Positions 8,979-17,191 of a DNA stretch of 64,000 nt are shown in pieces (positions within the stretch are counted from its first letter, which is position 1; each line of letters opens with the position of its first letter). The DNA comes from Halococcus sediminicola (GTDB lineage: Archaea > Halobacteriota > Halobacteria > Halobacteriales > Halococcaceae), in contig NZ_BBMP01000027.1 of the NCBI RefSeq assembly GCF_000755245.1, positions 31,849 to 95,848 of the forward strand, read 5' to 3'. The notes beneath the pieces were generated by a model. That model made no database searches. It saw nothing but the letters and a program-made list of their open reading frames with translations, and was not told the origin of the DNA. Made by a program: the position numbers and the translations under genes.

Positions 8979-8988
8979 AGAATCCGTC

Positions 8989-9657
8989 TCATGCCGTGAG
9001 AATTTCGCGGCCCGGGTTGTCTCCTCGTTCGTCGTTGGTGATTATGACGACCACTCGGAGACACAACGCGAGGAATACCTGCGCCCGTGCATGGACGCGG
9101 CCTCGAGCACGAACAGGCCCGAGGCCGCAGTTCTTGACCGCATCATTCGTTCGTTCAACCTGTGTCCAGCGGTTGTACGTCTCGTCTAAGATCGAGCGCT
9201 TGAGTTGAACGTCCTCGCTGTGCTTTTCGATACGGTCTTCGACCCTGTACTCGATATCGATCGCCCGGACGCAGTCGGGGCACGGATAGCCACGCGACCC
9301 GATGGCCGTCGGGCCGGCGCACCCGCGAACGCCGTGAGCGCACCCGTGCTCACGGGCATGCCGGGCCACCTCCGCAACGAGAGCGGTCGACCGCTGCTCG
9401 CCGTCGAACAGAACGGCGAGACACGCGCGAATGGCGTGTTTGCAGACGAGTCGCTCGCCTCGAAACTCGTAGTCACGGCACTCGCACGCGCCGGACTCAA
9501 GCTCGACGCGGTAGGTCTCGCCGTCGTGGCTGACGTCGGCGATACCCGGCGCGGCGAACTGGACGTTCATGCGCTCGGTCGTCGCGCGCACGAACCGCCC
9601 GCTCTCGATTGTTCGTTGACCAATACCACTTTCTGCTGTCGTCGTTTGGGTCGACAT
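8989..9657 (-). CDS. SWIM zinc-finger protein fused to a transposase C terminus
   Basis: The 222-residue frame starts at the ATG at 9657 (MSTQTTTAESGIGQRTI). Residues about 55-80 form a SWIM zinc finger: CECRDYEFRGERLVCKHAI (C-x-C...C-x-H). After GYPCPDCVRA the sequence becomes a transposase tail, IDIEYRVEDRIEKHSEDVQ then ILDETYNRWTQVERTNDAV and LGPVRARGRVHARAQVFLAL, with the catalytic Glu but no other catalytic residue. The likely origin is recombination between a SWIM gene and a partial insertion sequence. SWIM proteins bind DNA or protein; whether the fusion works is unknown. Upstream in-frame starts at 9672 and 9702 are possible. Confidence 0.7.
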   Translation of the reverse strand: MSTQTTTAESGIGQRTIESGRFVRATTERMNVQFAAPGIADVSHDGETYRVELESGACECRDYEFRGERLVCKHAIRACLAVLFDGEQRSTALVAEVARHAREHGCAHGVRGCAGPTAIGSRGYPCPDCVRAIDIEYRVEDRIEKHSEDVQLKRSILDETYNRWTQVERTNDAVKNCGLGPVRARGRVHARAQVFLALCLRVVVIITNDERGDNPGREILTA

Positions 9658-9834
9658 GGCTGTTGCGTTCATGAGACAGCCGGCGTCGGATGTTACAAGC
9701 ACCCGGCGCGTTCTCCGAAGAACACACCCGAGGACGCCGTCTGTTTCTGCCTATTGCTATACTCCCAAAGGAGATGAAGGTTCCCTTTGGGACCACCCCA
9801 ATAGGCTTATCACCGCCGTCAGTGTAGGAGAGGC

Positions 9835-10116
9835 ATGACTCGACCGGAGAGGAAGCGCAACCAGCAGGGGCGGTACGTCGAGACGGTGACGCCCGAGCGC
9901 GTGCTCGCCGTGCTCGCCGACGCCGACGACCCGTTCATGGCGACCGGGGACGTCGCCGACGCGCTCGATTGTAGCCCCGAGGCGGCGCGCCTGAAACTCA
10001 CTGAGTTAGCCGACCGTGGCGATGTTGAGCGCCGTAATGTCCGCGGCGCAGTCGTTGTCTGGTGGCCCGCCAGTAGCGAGCCAGACGATGGACAGGACCA
10101 AGAGGTGACAGCATGA
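9835..10116 (+). CDS. Winged-helix HTH protein, first gene of a HicBA operon
   Basis: The 93-residue protein is a winged-helix DNA-binding domain: VTPERVLAVLADADDPFMAT, then VADALDCSPEAARLKLTELA as recognition helix and DRGDVERRNVRGAVVVWWP as wing. It overlaps the HicB gene by four bases (ATGA), so the three genes form one operon. It is probably an additional regulator of the module. Confidence 0.75.
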   Translation: MTRPERKRNQQGRYVETVTPERVLAVLADADDPFMATGDVADALDCSPEAARLKLTELADRGDVERRNVRGAVVVWWPASSEPDDGQDQEVTA

Positions 10117-10397
10117 GCGCCGAGACTGACCGACGACCCAACGGTGACCGCCAGCGGATAACGCTCACCGAGGAGGAGGACGGACGATGGACCGCTCACG
10201 ATGATAGCCGCGGGCTGACTGCTATCGGCGATACCCGTCATGACGCGCTCGACGCGCTCGATGAAGTTATCGACGCCGTCGAGGGTGATGGTGGCCGTCC
10301 GCCGACCGACGAGGAACTTCGAGAGGTCGGAATCGACCCAGAGGAGAACCGCCGTCGCGGTGAGGGCGAGGGCGAGCTCCCCGACGTGCTCAAATGA
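10113..10397 (+). CDS. hicB: HicB-like antitoxin
   Basis: The 94-residue protein has the HicB partial RNase-H-like fold: ITLTEEEDGRWTAHDDSRGL then TAIGDTRHDALDALDEVIDA. It lies between the HTH gene (4-base overlap) and the HicA-type gene. HicB binds and blocks HicA and usually represses the operon. The acidic tail ends PDVLK. Confidence 0.75.
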   Translation: MSAETDRRPNGDRQRITLTEEEDGRWTAHDDSRGLTAIGDTRHDALDALDEVIDAVEGDGGRPPTDEELREVGIDPEENRRRGEGEGELPDVLK

Positions 10398-10464
10398 AGC
10401 GCACCCGCGCACGCACGCGCTCTCGCCAGAACTACTCCCCGGCGGAGAGTTGGTGAGAGTACGA

Positions 10465-10719
10465 ATGGTTACACGGGATTTCAGCGGCTTCGAGGTCGCA
10501 AAAGTGCTTGCCAACAGCGGGAACTTCGACTGGGTACGGACGACCGGCGACCACGCGATTCTGAAATGGAGCGCGCCGGCGGACCACGATACGCCCGACC
10601 GAACGGTGAGCGTCCCGCTCCATGACCGAGTGCCGACGGGGACGCTCCGTTCTATCGGCGATGACGCTGGGATGAACGACTTCGATGAGTTCTGCCGGTG
10701 GATTGACCGCAACCGATAA
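10465..10719 (+). CDS. hicA: HicA-like mRNA interferase toxin
   Basis: Starting at the ATG at 10465 the protein is 84 residues: MVTRDFSGFEVAKVLANSGN, then TGDHAILKW with the catalytic histidine of HicA double-stranded-RNA-binding toxins, VSVPLHDRVPTGTLRSIGDD and FDEFCRWIDRNR. A GTG at 10453 would add four residues. A 67-base gap separates it from hicB. Known HicA toxins cleave mRNA and are controlled by HicB. Confidence 0.78.
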   Translation: MVTRDFSGFEVAKVLANSGNFDWVRTTGDHAILKWSAPADHDTPDRTVSVPLHDRVPTGTLRSIGDDAGMNDFDEFCRWIDRNR

Positions 10720-10844
10720 CCGACGACCACACGGCCGCCGAGCAGGCGGTCATCGACGAGATAGCCGACGAACGCGGCGAGGAGTGGACCGAGGAGAACG
10801 CGACACTCATCATCACGCAGGCGGAACTCGCGGGCGAGCTGTAA
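10708..10844 (+). pseudogene. Short gene remnant after hicA
   Basis: A frame without a start codon reads AAEQAVIDEIADERGEEWTE then NATLIITQAELAGEL and a stop at 10842. Its acidic character is that of a haloarchaeal coding sequence, so it is probably the 3' end of a lost gene. No family recognised. Confidence 0.35.
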
Positions 10845-10946
10845 TCGACAGTCCTGCGTAGCTTGATCGTGCCCTCTTACCTACCAAGATGCCCCTGTCA
10901 GCGACCAAGTGATTGTTGACAGGGATAATCGAGATGTTCTCGCTGA

Positions 10947-11288
10947 TCAGTTTCTGAGTGTGACCTCAGCTAACGTTGTAAACCCAGTGAGGGTGAGGTC
11001 TGACTCATTCTGCGCTTCGTTGGGTGTCGGACGAGTCCTCCGGAGGTCCTTGAATTCCGCTAGTGGGGCTGTTATTTTGGTATTGATCTGCCAGTCGTCA
11101 GGCACGGTGATGTCGATCTCGGCAAAGACTGTTCGTACATTCAGCACTACCGGCGGCGTTGCCACCTCCGACCCTCGCAAATCGAGATCAGTTGTTGCGA
11201 GCACGGTTGTCAGCGTACCACCCTCAAATTGAGACGATGTGATCCGACGAATGTACCCACCCAGGATCACTTGATGACTGAGTTTCAT
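10947..11288 (-). CDS. Stand-alone LiaF C-terminal-like domain protein
   Basis: The 113-residue protein resembles the soluble beta-helical C-terminal domain of LiaF/cell-wall-active antibiotic response proteins: VILGGYIRRITSSQFEGGTL, TTDLDLRGSEVA and FAEIDITVPDDWQI repeats. The usual N-terminal membrane helices are absent, so it would be cytoplasmic or a fragment. It is alone on this strand. Function unknown in archaea. Confidence 0.65.
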   Translation of the reverse strand: MKLSHQVILGGYIRRITSSQFEGGTLTTVLATTDLDLRGSEVATPPVVLNVRTVFAEIDITVPDDWQINTKITAPLAEFKDLRRTRPTPNEAQNESDLTLTGFTTLAEVTLRN

Positions 11289-11631
11289 GATGTGATTTGA
11301 AGGGAAGAGCTAGGAAGTATAGTTTGTGGCTCACAGCATCACAGATTGGGTTTGAATCCATCTTAATTGCTCTCGGTGGCTCGGAAATCGCCTCGGTGCA
11401 GGCAGGATAAGCTATGAGACCACGACCAAAGTCAGACTGTTAAATGGAGCCGAGCGCACAGGAGGGAACACTTCAAGGTGCCGTAATATGGCGGATTGAA
11501 GATGGCAAGGGTCGATACACTGATGCGAGCGGACTAGTGGTGTCCACATTTGCCTTTGAACCGGATGTACCAACCTCCCGTGAGCTTCAGATCATCCGAC
11601 TATTTCTGTCTTAGAGAAAAACATAATACAA
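11289..11631. other. Intergenic region with a possible 56-codon gene remnant
   Basis: Most of this stretch shows nothing. From 11444 to 11614 a plus-strand frame reads MEPSAQEGTLQGAVIWRIED then GRYTDASGLVVSTFAFEPDV and ELQIIRLFLS. The pattern resembles the C-terminal end of a small beta-barrel protein, so a remnant is likely. There is no clear ribosome-binding site. Confidence 0.4.
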
Positions 11632-12135
11632 ATGAACGAAGAATTAGAACTCGTTATACGTGTAGCTTTGATAGGAGTCGGTGCCACTGTCATAATGGAC
11701 ATCTGGGCTTTGTTTCTAAAACATGCTTTTGGAATTTCATCACTAGATAACAGAATGGTTGGCCGTTGGTTTGGTCACTTCTCACACGGGAGCTTCATGC
11801 ACAACAACATTAGAGAGTCCTCTCCTATTCCTGGCGAGCGCATTATCGGATGGAGCGCTCACTATGTAATCGGTATTACTTGGGCAGGTATCTTACTAGC
11901 GATATGGGGGCTGGACTGGGCACGTCATCCAACCTTGCTACCAGCATTGATTGTCGGTCTCGCCACTTTGGTCGCCCCCTTCCTCATAATGCAGCCAGGA
12001 ATGGGTATTGGCATCGCCGCTTCGAAAACCCCGAATCCGAACGTTGCTCGCCTAAAAAGCATTGCCGCCCACACAGTCTATGGTATCGGTCTGTATAGTT
12101 CCGCCTTGCTATCGGCGCTACTGATCCAACCGTAG
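11632..12135 (+). CDS. DUF2938 family membrane protein
   Basis: The 167-residue protein has four hydrophobic helices and DUF2938-type features: GATVIMDIWALFLKHAFG in the first helix, GRWFGHFSHGSF, GWSAHYVIGITWAGILLAIW and MQPGMGIGIAASKTPNPNVA near the end. Function is unknown for the family. Codon use is more AT-rich than the cobalamin region. Confidence 0.8.
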   Translation: MNEELELVIRVALIGVGATVIMDIWALFLKHAFGISSLDNRMVGRWFGHFSHGSFMHNNIRESSPIPGERIIGWSAHYVIGITWAGILLAIWGLDWARHPTLLPALIVGLATLVAPFLIMQPGMGIGIAASKTPNPNVARLKSIAAHTVYGIGLYSSALLSALLIQP

Positions 12136-12221
12136 CCTCGATGATCGTATATTTCTAGCAATAGCGGCTAGACTCAGTACCTCACAAAGCGGGTTAGGTA
12201 AACGGGCTGCTTGGTCGGTTG

Positions 12222-12582
12222 ATGCGACCGGACCAAGCAGCCAACGAACTCACAGAAGAGCAGGTGCTTAACTTCCTCGTCAACACCCTTGACGAGGAGA
12301 TCGATATCGACCTACCATTTTTCCGAACGAAGCATTGCGAATACGACGACACAGAATCCAGCGGTGCGTTTTCTGTACGTGCTGATCAGCTTCCTTCTCC
12401 AGAATGCGTGGCGGTATCTGCACTGGGAGTACGTGGCGTCGCCGCGCCGAGGCGCGCGACGCCTCTGGCCGTGGCGATTCGACGAGTTCCTCGGAATGGT
12501 ACGTCGAGCAGTGGAGACGGCGCTCGCGGTGCATCGCGCCGTCCCCGCAAACAAGCCACCAGACGACCGCTTCAGACGCTAA
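12222..12582 (+). pseudogene. ISH3-family transposase, internal deletion
   Basis: The start AANELTEEQVLNFLVNTLDE matches the first 30 residues of ISH3-type transposases. Directly after PFF the frame changes, and the sequence continues with the last 90 or so residues: TTTQNPAVRFLYVLISFLLQ, NAWRYLHWEYVASPRRGARR and AVPANKPPDDRFRR. Around 280 central residues, including the catalytic core, are missing. It is a dead deletion derivative. Confidence 0.7.
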
Positions 12583-12868
12583 TCCACCGACCGGGAAGCC
12601 CGCCCGGCGAGTGGCAACACCGTCGCGTCGGCGGCGTTCCGCCGCCGACTGCGACAGGCACGATACTCTCGGTGTCGAACCGCTTTCCTTAGCAGTTGCT
12701 CGGTACCGATCTCACATCTCAAAACCAGTCAGCTGGCGAGCTTTGTGAGGTACTGAGACTTCATTACAGAGCCTGGACGGTTACTTTTCGGCCGTCAGAC
12801 TTCTTGCAAGCAACGATGTAAACACCTCTTATACGGACTTATAGTGTCCTTCGTTGGGCGCTGTCTAG
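12583..12868. other. Intergenic region left of the MITE
   Basis: No gene is seen. The first part is GC-rich with a GGCGGCGTTCCGCCGCC hairpin at about 12630-12650, which may belong to the end of the decayed ISH3 element. The last four bases, CTAG (12865-12868), are the left target duplication of the following MITE. Confidence 0.4.
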
Positions 12869-13165
12869 TTACTTGACTTCGCACGTTTGCTGACTGACAG
12901 CAAACTCAGAGGAGCGATGCCGCTAAGCGGATCGCCTGCGTACGGAGAATTGGGCGTCTCAGGACATGGTAGCGGTTCACTTGGCTTGCATGGAAGGTGC
13001 GCGTCCTGCCCTCAGGCAGGAACCACCAGACGTGGATGCTGGCCCTGGCGTGTCCTGTGACGCCCTTCTCTACCGGTAAGAACACACTTCAGCCGCATTA
13101 CTCTCACGGCAGAATCACTCGCTTATCGCTAATCTGTCGGATTCACAACGTGCGAAGTCAAGTAA
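12869..13165. mobile_element. 297-bp MITE with IS701-type ends
   Basis: The ends are TTACTTGACTTCGCACGTT and its exact inverted complement AACGTGCGAAGTCAAGTAA, the same ends as the complete IS701-family element at 31157-32399; similarity on the left continues into TGCTGACTGA. It is flanked on both sides by CTAG (12865-12868 and 13166-13169), fitting the YTAR 4-bp duplication known for IS701 elements. There is no transposase gene inside. It is therefore a non-autonomous derivative mobilised in trans. Confidence 0.85.
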
Positions 13166-13327
13166 CTAGACAGTGCCAGCATACCATTCCTATCAGTTAC
13201 TGCGGGTTTCAACAGAGTCAGTATTGTGAAAATCTGTGTACAGAACAAGCTGGGCTCAAGGTAGCGGTTCGAAAATACGTCAGTCAACGGAGGAAACCAA
13301 ACACCGACAAAGCACGTCGATGAACGG

Positions 13328-14149
13328 TCAGCGTTCGGGCATTTCCTCTATTCGAGGAACACCATCCACGGTGATTGTCTCCCCGACGATGTGCGACGAG
13401 GCGGGACTGGCGAGAAGCTGTGCGATATCGGCGATCTCTATTGGGAGAGCGATCCAGCGTTCGACGTCGTTACGGTCGATATCGGCCGCGGAGATTCCCA
13501 ATCCCGATTCGATAGCTGGCGTCGCGACGAATCCTGGTGCGATGCAGTTAACCCGGACATCGTCGCCCGCCCACTCGTAAGCGAGCGTCGTCGTGAGATT
13601 GATTACGGCTGCCTTTGCGGCGCTGTAGTGGCTCAGATGCGGCGTTCCCCGCTGACTTGCGGCGCTAGAGAGACCGATATTGATTACTGTTCCACCGCCC
13701 TCCTTGAGGTACTTGCCAGCGGCCTGTGTACAGTGATACGTTCCGTGGAGATTGACATCGATGACCGTCTTCCACTCGTCTTCTGAGATGACATCGAAGT
13801 CGGTCATGAACCTCGTGCCGGCATTGTTTACCAGCACATCTACGGTACCGAATTCTTCAACAGTTGCGGTGACGAGGGCCTCCACCGCTTCGCGGTCGGT
13901 CACGTCACATTCGACAGCGAGTGCTGTGCCGCCTGATTCCTCGATTCGCTTGGCGACGGCATCGACGTTCTTCTGGTCGCGAGAGCAGATCACGACGTTG
14001 GCTCCATCAGCGGCGAATCGCTCGGCGATTATTTCCCCGATTCCACTTGAGGCCCCCGTTACGATTGCAGTGGTTCCTTCGAGACTGGATGGGGAACTCG
14101 TTGTAGTCTCTCGATTAAGATGGTCACGAGTTTCGTCTTGCGGTTTCAT
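13328..14149 (-). CDS. Short-chain dehydrogenase/reductase (SDR)
   Basis: The 273-residue classical SDR starts at the ATG at 14149 (MKPQDETRDHLNRET). It has TAIVTGASSGIGEIIAERFA (nucleotide binding), CSRDQKNVDAV with Arg at the NADP-selective position, CDVTDREAV, VLVNNAGTRF, SSAASQRGTPHLSHYSAAKA with the Ser, Tyr and Lys catalytic residues, and CIAPGFVATP. It resembles 3-oxoacyl-ACP reductase/glucose dehydrogenase-like SDRs. It is divergent from an HTH-10 regulator 93 bases away, which probably controls it. Confidence 0.88.
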   Translation of the reverse strand: MKPQDETRDHLNRETTTSSPSSLEGTTAIVTGASSGIGEIIAERFAADGANVVICSRDQKNVDAVAKRIEESGGTALAVECDVTDREAVEALVTATVEEFGTVDVLVNNAGTRFMTDFDVISEDEWKTVIDVNLHGTYHCTQAAGKYLKEGGGTVINIGLSSAASQRGTPHLSHYSAAKAAVINLTTTLAYEWAGDDVRVNCIAPGFVATPAIESGLGISAADIDRNDVERWIALPIEIADIAQLLASPASSHIVGETITVDGVPRIEEMPER

Positions 14150-14208
14150 TTTGGGTACTTGTGATAGTCGGGGAACTATCGTAGCCTCATCCAGAAACCG
14201 GTTTCCGT

Positions 14209-14217
14209 GTTTAAATA
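14209..14217 (+). promoter_or_regulatory. TATA-like box for the HTH-10 gene
   Basis: GTTTAAATA lies about 26 bases before the ATG at 14243, the distance expected for an archaeal TATA box with a leaderless transcript. It supports the ATG at 14243 over the earlier in-frame start at 14207. Confidence 0.5.
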
Positions 14218-14242
14218 CTACCGAAGCAGATACCAGCACGAG

Positions 14243-14878
14243 ATGGCTCATCTACGACTGAAGCTTAACGCGGCGGCAGCGGAGGACTGGTTGGCCGATC
14301 TCTCAACCACACTTCCAGAGACGACGTTCAACGTATCAGCGACGATTCCAATGGATGAAGGCTTGCTCGGAATTGTCGAAGTACGGACGCTGGACAGCAA
14401 GACACTCGTGAGCTATCTTGAAGAAGTATCGGAGATGACCTCGTTCGAAGTGCTCCATGAGGATGATCAGATGGTGGTATTTCAGTTTAAGAGCCGGATG
14501 ACGGAGTCGTACAGCGTACTGTTAGCGTCTGGAACTGTTCCACAGTATCCCGTCAGCCTTCAAAACGGGTGGTATTCTGCCCAGTTGACGGCTTCACAGG
14601 AGCGGCTGTCGGAGTATTTGGATAGATTATCAGTAGTTGAGATTCCGTATGAGATTGTATCGCTGACTCACTCGTATGATCCGAGTGAGGTCCTTACGGA
14701 GCGCCAGTGGCAGGTCATCACCGAAGCAGTCGAACGCGGGTACTACGAGCCTTCTCGACGCTGCACGCTCGCCGAGTTAGCAGATGTATTTGACATCAAT
14801 AAATCATCGGCAAGTAAATTGCTTCAACGGGCCGAAAACAGGATCGTCAAGGCATTCGTCGCTGAAGCGACTCCTTAG
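14243..14878 (+). CDS. HTH-10 (bacterio-opsin activator-like) transcriptional regulator
   Basis: The 211-residue protein starts MAHLRLKLNAAAAEDWLADL. It has an N-terminal ligand/sensor-like domain and a C-terminal HTH_10 domain: LTERQWQVITEAVERGYYEP, then CTLAELADVFDINKSSASKL. It is the intact paralogue of the frameshifted gene at 602. It is divergent from an SDR gene and is the likely regulator of that gene. The effector is unknown. Confidence 0.85.
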   Translation: MAHLRLKLNAAAAEDWLADLSTTLPETTFNVSATIPMDEGLLGIVEVRTLDSKTLVSYLEEVSEMTSFEVLHEDDQMVVFQFKSRMTESYSVLLASGTVPQYPVSLQNGWYSAQLTASQERLSEYLDRLSVVEIPYEIVSLTHSYDPSEVLTERQWQVITEAVERGYYEPSRRCTLAELADVFDINKSSASKLLQRAENRIVKAFVAEATP

Positions 14879-15147
14879 CTTGGACGTGCTCTCTTGGCGA
14901 GCTACCGCAGATGATGCCTACTATTCAAGCGTATTTCTTCCCAGATTATCGGCCGAAGTTGACCTTCACACATCATGATCTGAATAATCTTCTCCTCTAT
15001 TCACCGAAGACATCCCCCAATCGCCCCTCATGAGAGGTCGAGCTCGGTTGCCAGTCACGTTGCGTTGCACGCTGCAGAATGATATATTGGGATTAGCAAT
15101 GGAATCCATACTCTGTTTTGTGTGCTCTCCGACCGCTGTCAGAAATG

Positions 15148-15178
15148 CCGTGCAAGATACAGAGGCTGTATTCATCAA
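15148..15178 (+). repeat. Second intergenic repeat family, short copy
   Basis: CCGTGCAAGATACAGAGG followed by CTGTATTCATC matches the core found at about 16610-16745, 17391-17511, 19012-19180, 20104-20200 and 22017-22115. Confidence 0.55.
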
Positions 15179-15264
15179 GACCATTCTTTGTAGATTTCCG
15201 ATGGATAAACACGGTCGCCCCTTTGCGATTTGATTATCACGCCCGTCTTGCTGTGCTTTGGAGG

Positions 15265-15290
15265 ACTATTTAACTATAGGGTTAAATAGT
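15265..15290. promoter_or_regulatory. Perfect inverted repeat, probable ArsR operator
   Basis: Arms ACTATTTAAC and GTTAAATAGT are exact inverted complements separated by TATAGG. The site ends 22 bases before the ATG at 15313 and so covers the expected TATA position. Binding of the ArsR product here would block its own operon. Confidence 0.7.
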
Positions 15291-15312
15291 AGGGCCACAT
15301 ATACTCAACCGG

Positions 15313-15651
15313 ATGGTTGAACAGGAGCCAGACGACCTAAAGCTCGACGCGGTCTTCCAGGCGCTCTCTCACCCGATACGGCGGGCAATCCTCGAACAGT
15401 TGACCGACGGTCCAGAGAGTGTGGGCAACTTGGCCGAACCTCACGACGTTTCCCTGCCGGCTGTATCCAAGCACCTGCGCGTGCTAGAGGACGCTGGGTT
15501 ACTCAACGTCGAGAAGGATGGTCTTGTTCGCCGCTGCCACCTTGATGCCGTACCGCTTTCTGCGGCGTTCGGGTGGTTGACTCAGTACCGCGTTTTCTGG
15601 GAAGACCGGTTAGCGGCACTGGCCGACCATCTGGAGAACGAAAACCAATGA
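15313..15651 (+). CDS. ArsR-family transcriptional regulator
   Basis: The 112-residue protein is a winged-helix ArsR/SmtB regulator: LDAVFQALSHPIRRAILEQL, LAEPHDVSLPAVSKHLRVLE (recognition helix) and LLNVEKDGLVRRCHLD (wing). No CVC-type metal ligands are present. It overlaps the SRPBCC gene by four bases (ATGA). ArsR-SRPBCC pairs are common and usually autoregulated through the product of neither metal nor arsenic; a perfect inverted repeat overlaps the promoter. Confidence 0.9.
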   Translation: MVEQEPDDLKLDAVFQALSHPIRRAILEQLTDGPESVGNLAEPHDVSLPAVSKHLRVLEDAGLLNVEKDGLVRRCHLDAVPLSAAFGWLTQYRVFWEDRLAALADHLENENQ

Positions 15652-16136
15652 CAGACAACCCCCACGAAGGGAATTCGCCAGCGAAAGAGAACATGAGAAA
15701 CGAAGAGCGAAGCATTACCGCAAGTCGCGTGATCAAAGCGTCACCCGAACGAGTTTACGAGGCATTTCTCACTCCTGGCGACATGGCGGTGTGGGCGCCT
15801 CCGGAAGGGTTCCGCGCTGATGTCCAGGAGGTCGAATCCGAAGAAGGCGGGTCCTTCAGAATCGAGAACATTGGAGAAGAAGGGATGGAACAATACTCTC
15901 ATACGTTCGAAGGCACCTACCAGGAGCTGAAACGCGGCGAGAAGATAGTTTGGACCGAAGAATCAGAAGAAGATAATGACCGTAGTACTGTCACGGTCAC
16001 CTTGGATACAGTTCCTGATGGGACCAAGGTGACCCTCCGCTTAGAAGGCATCCCCGAGGATATTGCCGATGAATACGGGGTCGCGGAGGCCTGGGAAGGT
16101 ACCCTCGAAAAACTCGCCGATCAGGTGGAGGAATGA
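15648..16136 (+). CDS. SRPBCC (AHSA1-like) domain protein
   Basis: The 162-residue protein has the START-like SRPBCC fold of the AHSA1 family: ITASRVIKASPERVYEAFLT, PGDMAVWAPPEGF, FEGTYQELKRGEKIVWTEES, VTVTLDTVPDGTKVTLRLEG and EAWEGTLEKLADQVEE. The deep pocket of this fold binds hydrophobic ligands; none is known here. Translation is coupled to arsR (ATGA overlap at 15648) and to the next gene (overlap at 16133). An internal start MRNEERS is possible. Confidence 0.88.
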   Translation: MTDNPHEGNSPAKENMRNEERSITASRVIKASPERVYEAFLTPGDMAVWAPPEGFRADVQEVESEEGGSFRIENIGEEGMEQYSHTFEGTYQELKRGEKIVWTEESEEDNDRSTVTVTLDTVPDGTKVTLRLEGIPEDIADEYGVAEAWEGTLEKLADQVEE

Positions 16137-16519
16137 CCATGCCAAGTAACGATGAATCATCAAAACCAAAGGACGTTGATTCGTACATCGCTAATTCCGC
16201 GAGGGAGGCCCGTCCGACACTTGAAGAATTCCGCGAAATAATCAAATCGACTGTTCCAGAGGCAGAGGAAGGAATAAAATACAACATTCCGTTCTATGAA
16301 TTTCACGGAACTCACGTTGGGTTTACCGCATTCAAGAACCACGCTACCGTTGGCATTGGTGCAGACGCACTTCAGAGTGAAGACCGCAAAATGCTCGAAG
16401 AGAAAGGCTACAAAACCGGAAAAGAGACCATCCAAATCAAATACGACCAAGCGGTGCCGACCACGGAGATACAGCAACTTCTGGAAGCGAAAGCAGAAGA
16501 GGCCAAAAAGGCGCAGTAA
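16133..16519 (+). CDS. DUF1801 (YdhG-like) family protein
   Basis: The 128-residue protein has the DUF1801 signature: VDSYIANSAREARPTLEEFR, VPEAEEGIKYNIPFYEFHG, FKNHATVGIGADALQ and ETIQIKYDQAVPTTEIQQLL. It is the third gene of the ArsR operon, overlapping the SRPBCC stop; an ATG at 16139 is an alternative. The family resembles the iron-chaperone frataxin fold, but its role is not established. Confidence 0.85.
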   Translation: MTMPSNDESSKPKDVDSYIANSAREARPTLEEFREIIKSTVPEAEEGIKYNIPFYEFHGTHVGFTAFKNHATVGIGADALQSEDRKMLEEKGYKTGKETIQIKYDQAVPTTEIQQLLEAKAEEAKKAQ

Positions 16520-16609
16520 TCGAGGCTTCACGGTTTGAGGGGGCAGTGCTCGCAACTCATTACGGGAACGGGCGTAGTTGTTCTTTAGCTTGAATACGGA
16601 TTAGTGATG

Positions 16610-16745
16610 CATTCGCGCTTGTATTCAGCAGCGTTTTCCGAACTGCCGAGTTGCTGCCGAGTGGCGCGGGGCGCAGAGGGTGTATCTCGAACCTGGCCTC
16701 TGTTGCTATCTCTTGTTTTTTAGCTATTGAGTTGACCTCTGTCGT
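16610..16745. repeat. Second intergenic repeat family, long copy
   Basis: It contains TTGTATTCAGCAGCG, GAACTGCCGAGTTGCTGCCGAG, GCAGAGGGTGTATCTCG and GCTATCTCTTGTTTTTTAGC. The same order recurs at 19012-19180. It lies between two convergent genes, and its 3' end overlaps the MaoC stop. Confidence 0.5.
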
Positions 16746-17191
16746 TCAATCATCCCCAGGAGTATCCAAGAGATGACGGACTCGTCGTTCTGGTTGAAGC
16801 CGGTAAGCTTCGCATGGATATGTCCCACCCCAGAACCACCCTCTGAAGAGTGTTTATCAATGATTTCCATCTGGAGGGACAGCGTGTCTCCTGGTCTGAC
16901 CGGTTTGTGCCACCGGAGTTCATTGACGCCGCGCCCGCCCGCACTAGCCATGTCTGTGATAATCCCATCGACAAGCATCCGCTGGCAAACCGCTGCTGTA
17001 TGCCATCCACTTGCAATGAGTTCCCCAAAGATAGAATCCTGTGCTGCACTCTCATCAACATGGAATGGTTGCGGATCATACCGTTCTGCGAACTCAATAA
17101 TCTCCTCTTCCGTTACTGTGTAGCTGCCGAACTCAAACGTCTCTCCCACGTCGAAGTCTTCGAAGTAGTAAGGGGGGTCACTTGGTGCCAT
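16724..17191 (-). CDS. MaoC-like hot-dog hydratase
   Basis: The 155-residue protein has one hot-dog fold with the hydratase-2 motif: YDPQPFHVDESAAQDSIFGE contains the catalytic Asp and His, followed by LIASGWHTAAVCQRML. The GRGVNELRWHKPVRPGDTLS stretch is also typical. It would hydrate enoyl-thioesters, probably (R)-specific. It is a single gene on this strand. ATG at 17191 is preferred over the upstream TTG. Confidence 0.88.
   Translation of the reverse strand: MAPSDPPYYFEDFDVGETFEFGSYTVTEEEIIEFAERYDPQPFHVDESAAQDSIFGELIASGWHTAAVCQRMLVDGIITDMASAGGRGVNELRWHKPVRPGDTLSLQMEIIDKHSSEGGSGVGHIHAKLTGFNQNDESVISWILLGMIERQRSTQ

Larger units (their letters stand above)
14879..15312. other. Intergenic region with a repeat and the ArsR operon promoter
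   Basis: No gene is supported. A short member of the second intergenic repeat family lies at about 15148-15178. The right end holds the operator-promoter of the ArsR operon (15265-15290). Confidence 0.6.

Noticed and set aside
12869..13165. Non-coding RNA gene inside the MITE
   Set aside because: Some inverted stretches are present, but nothing matches a known RNA; the end structure explains the element as a transposon derivative.
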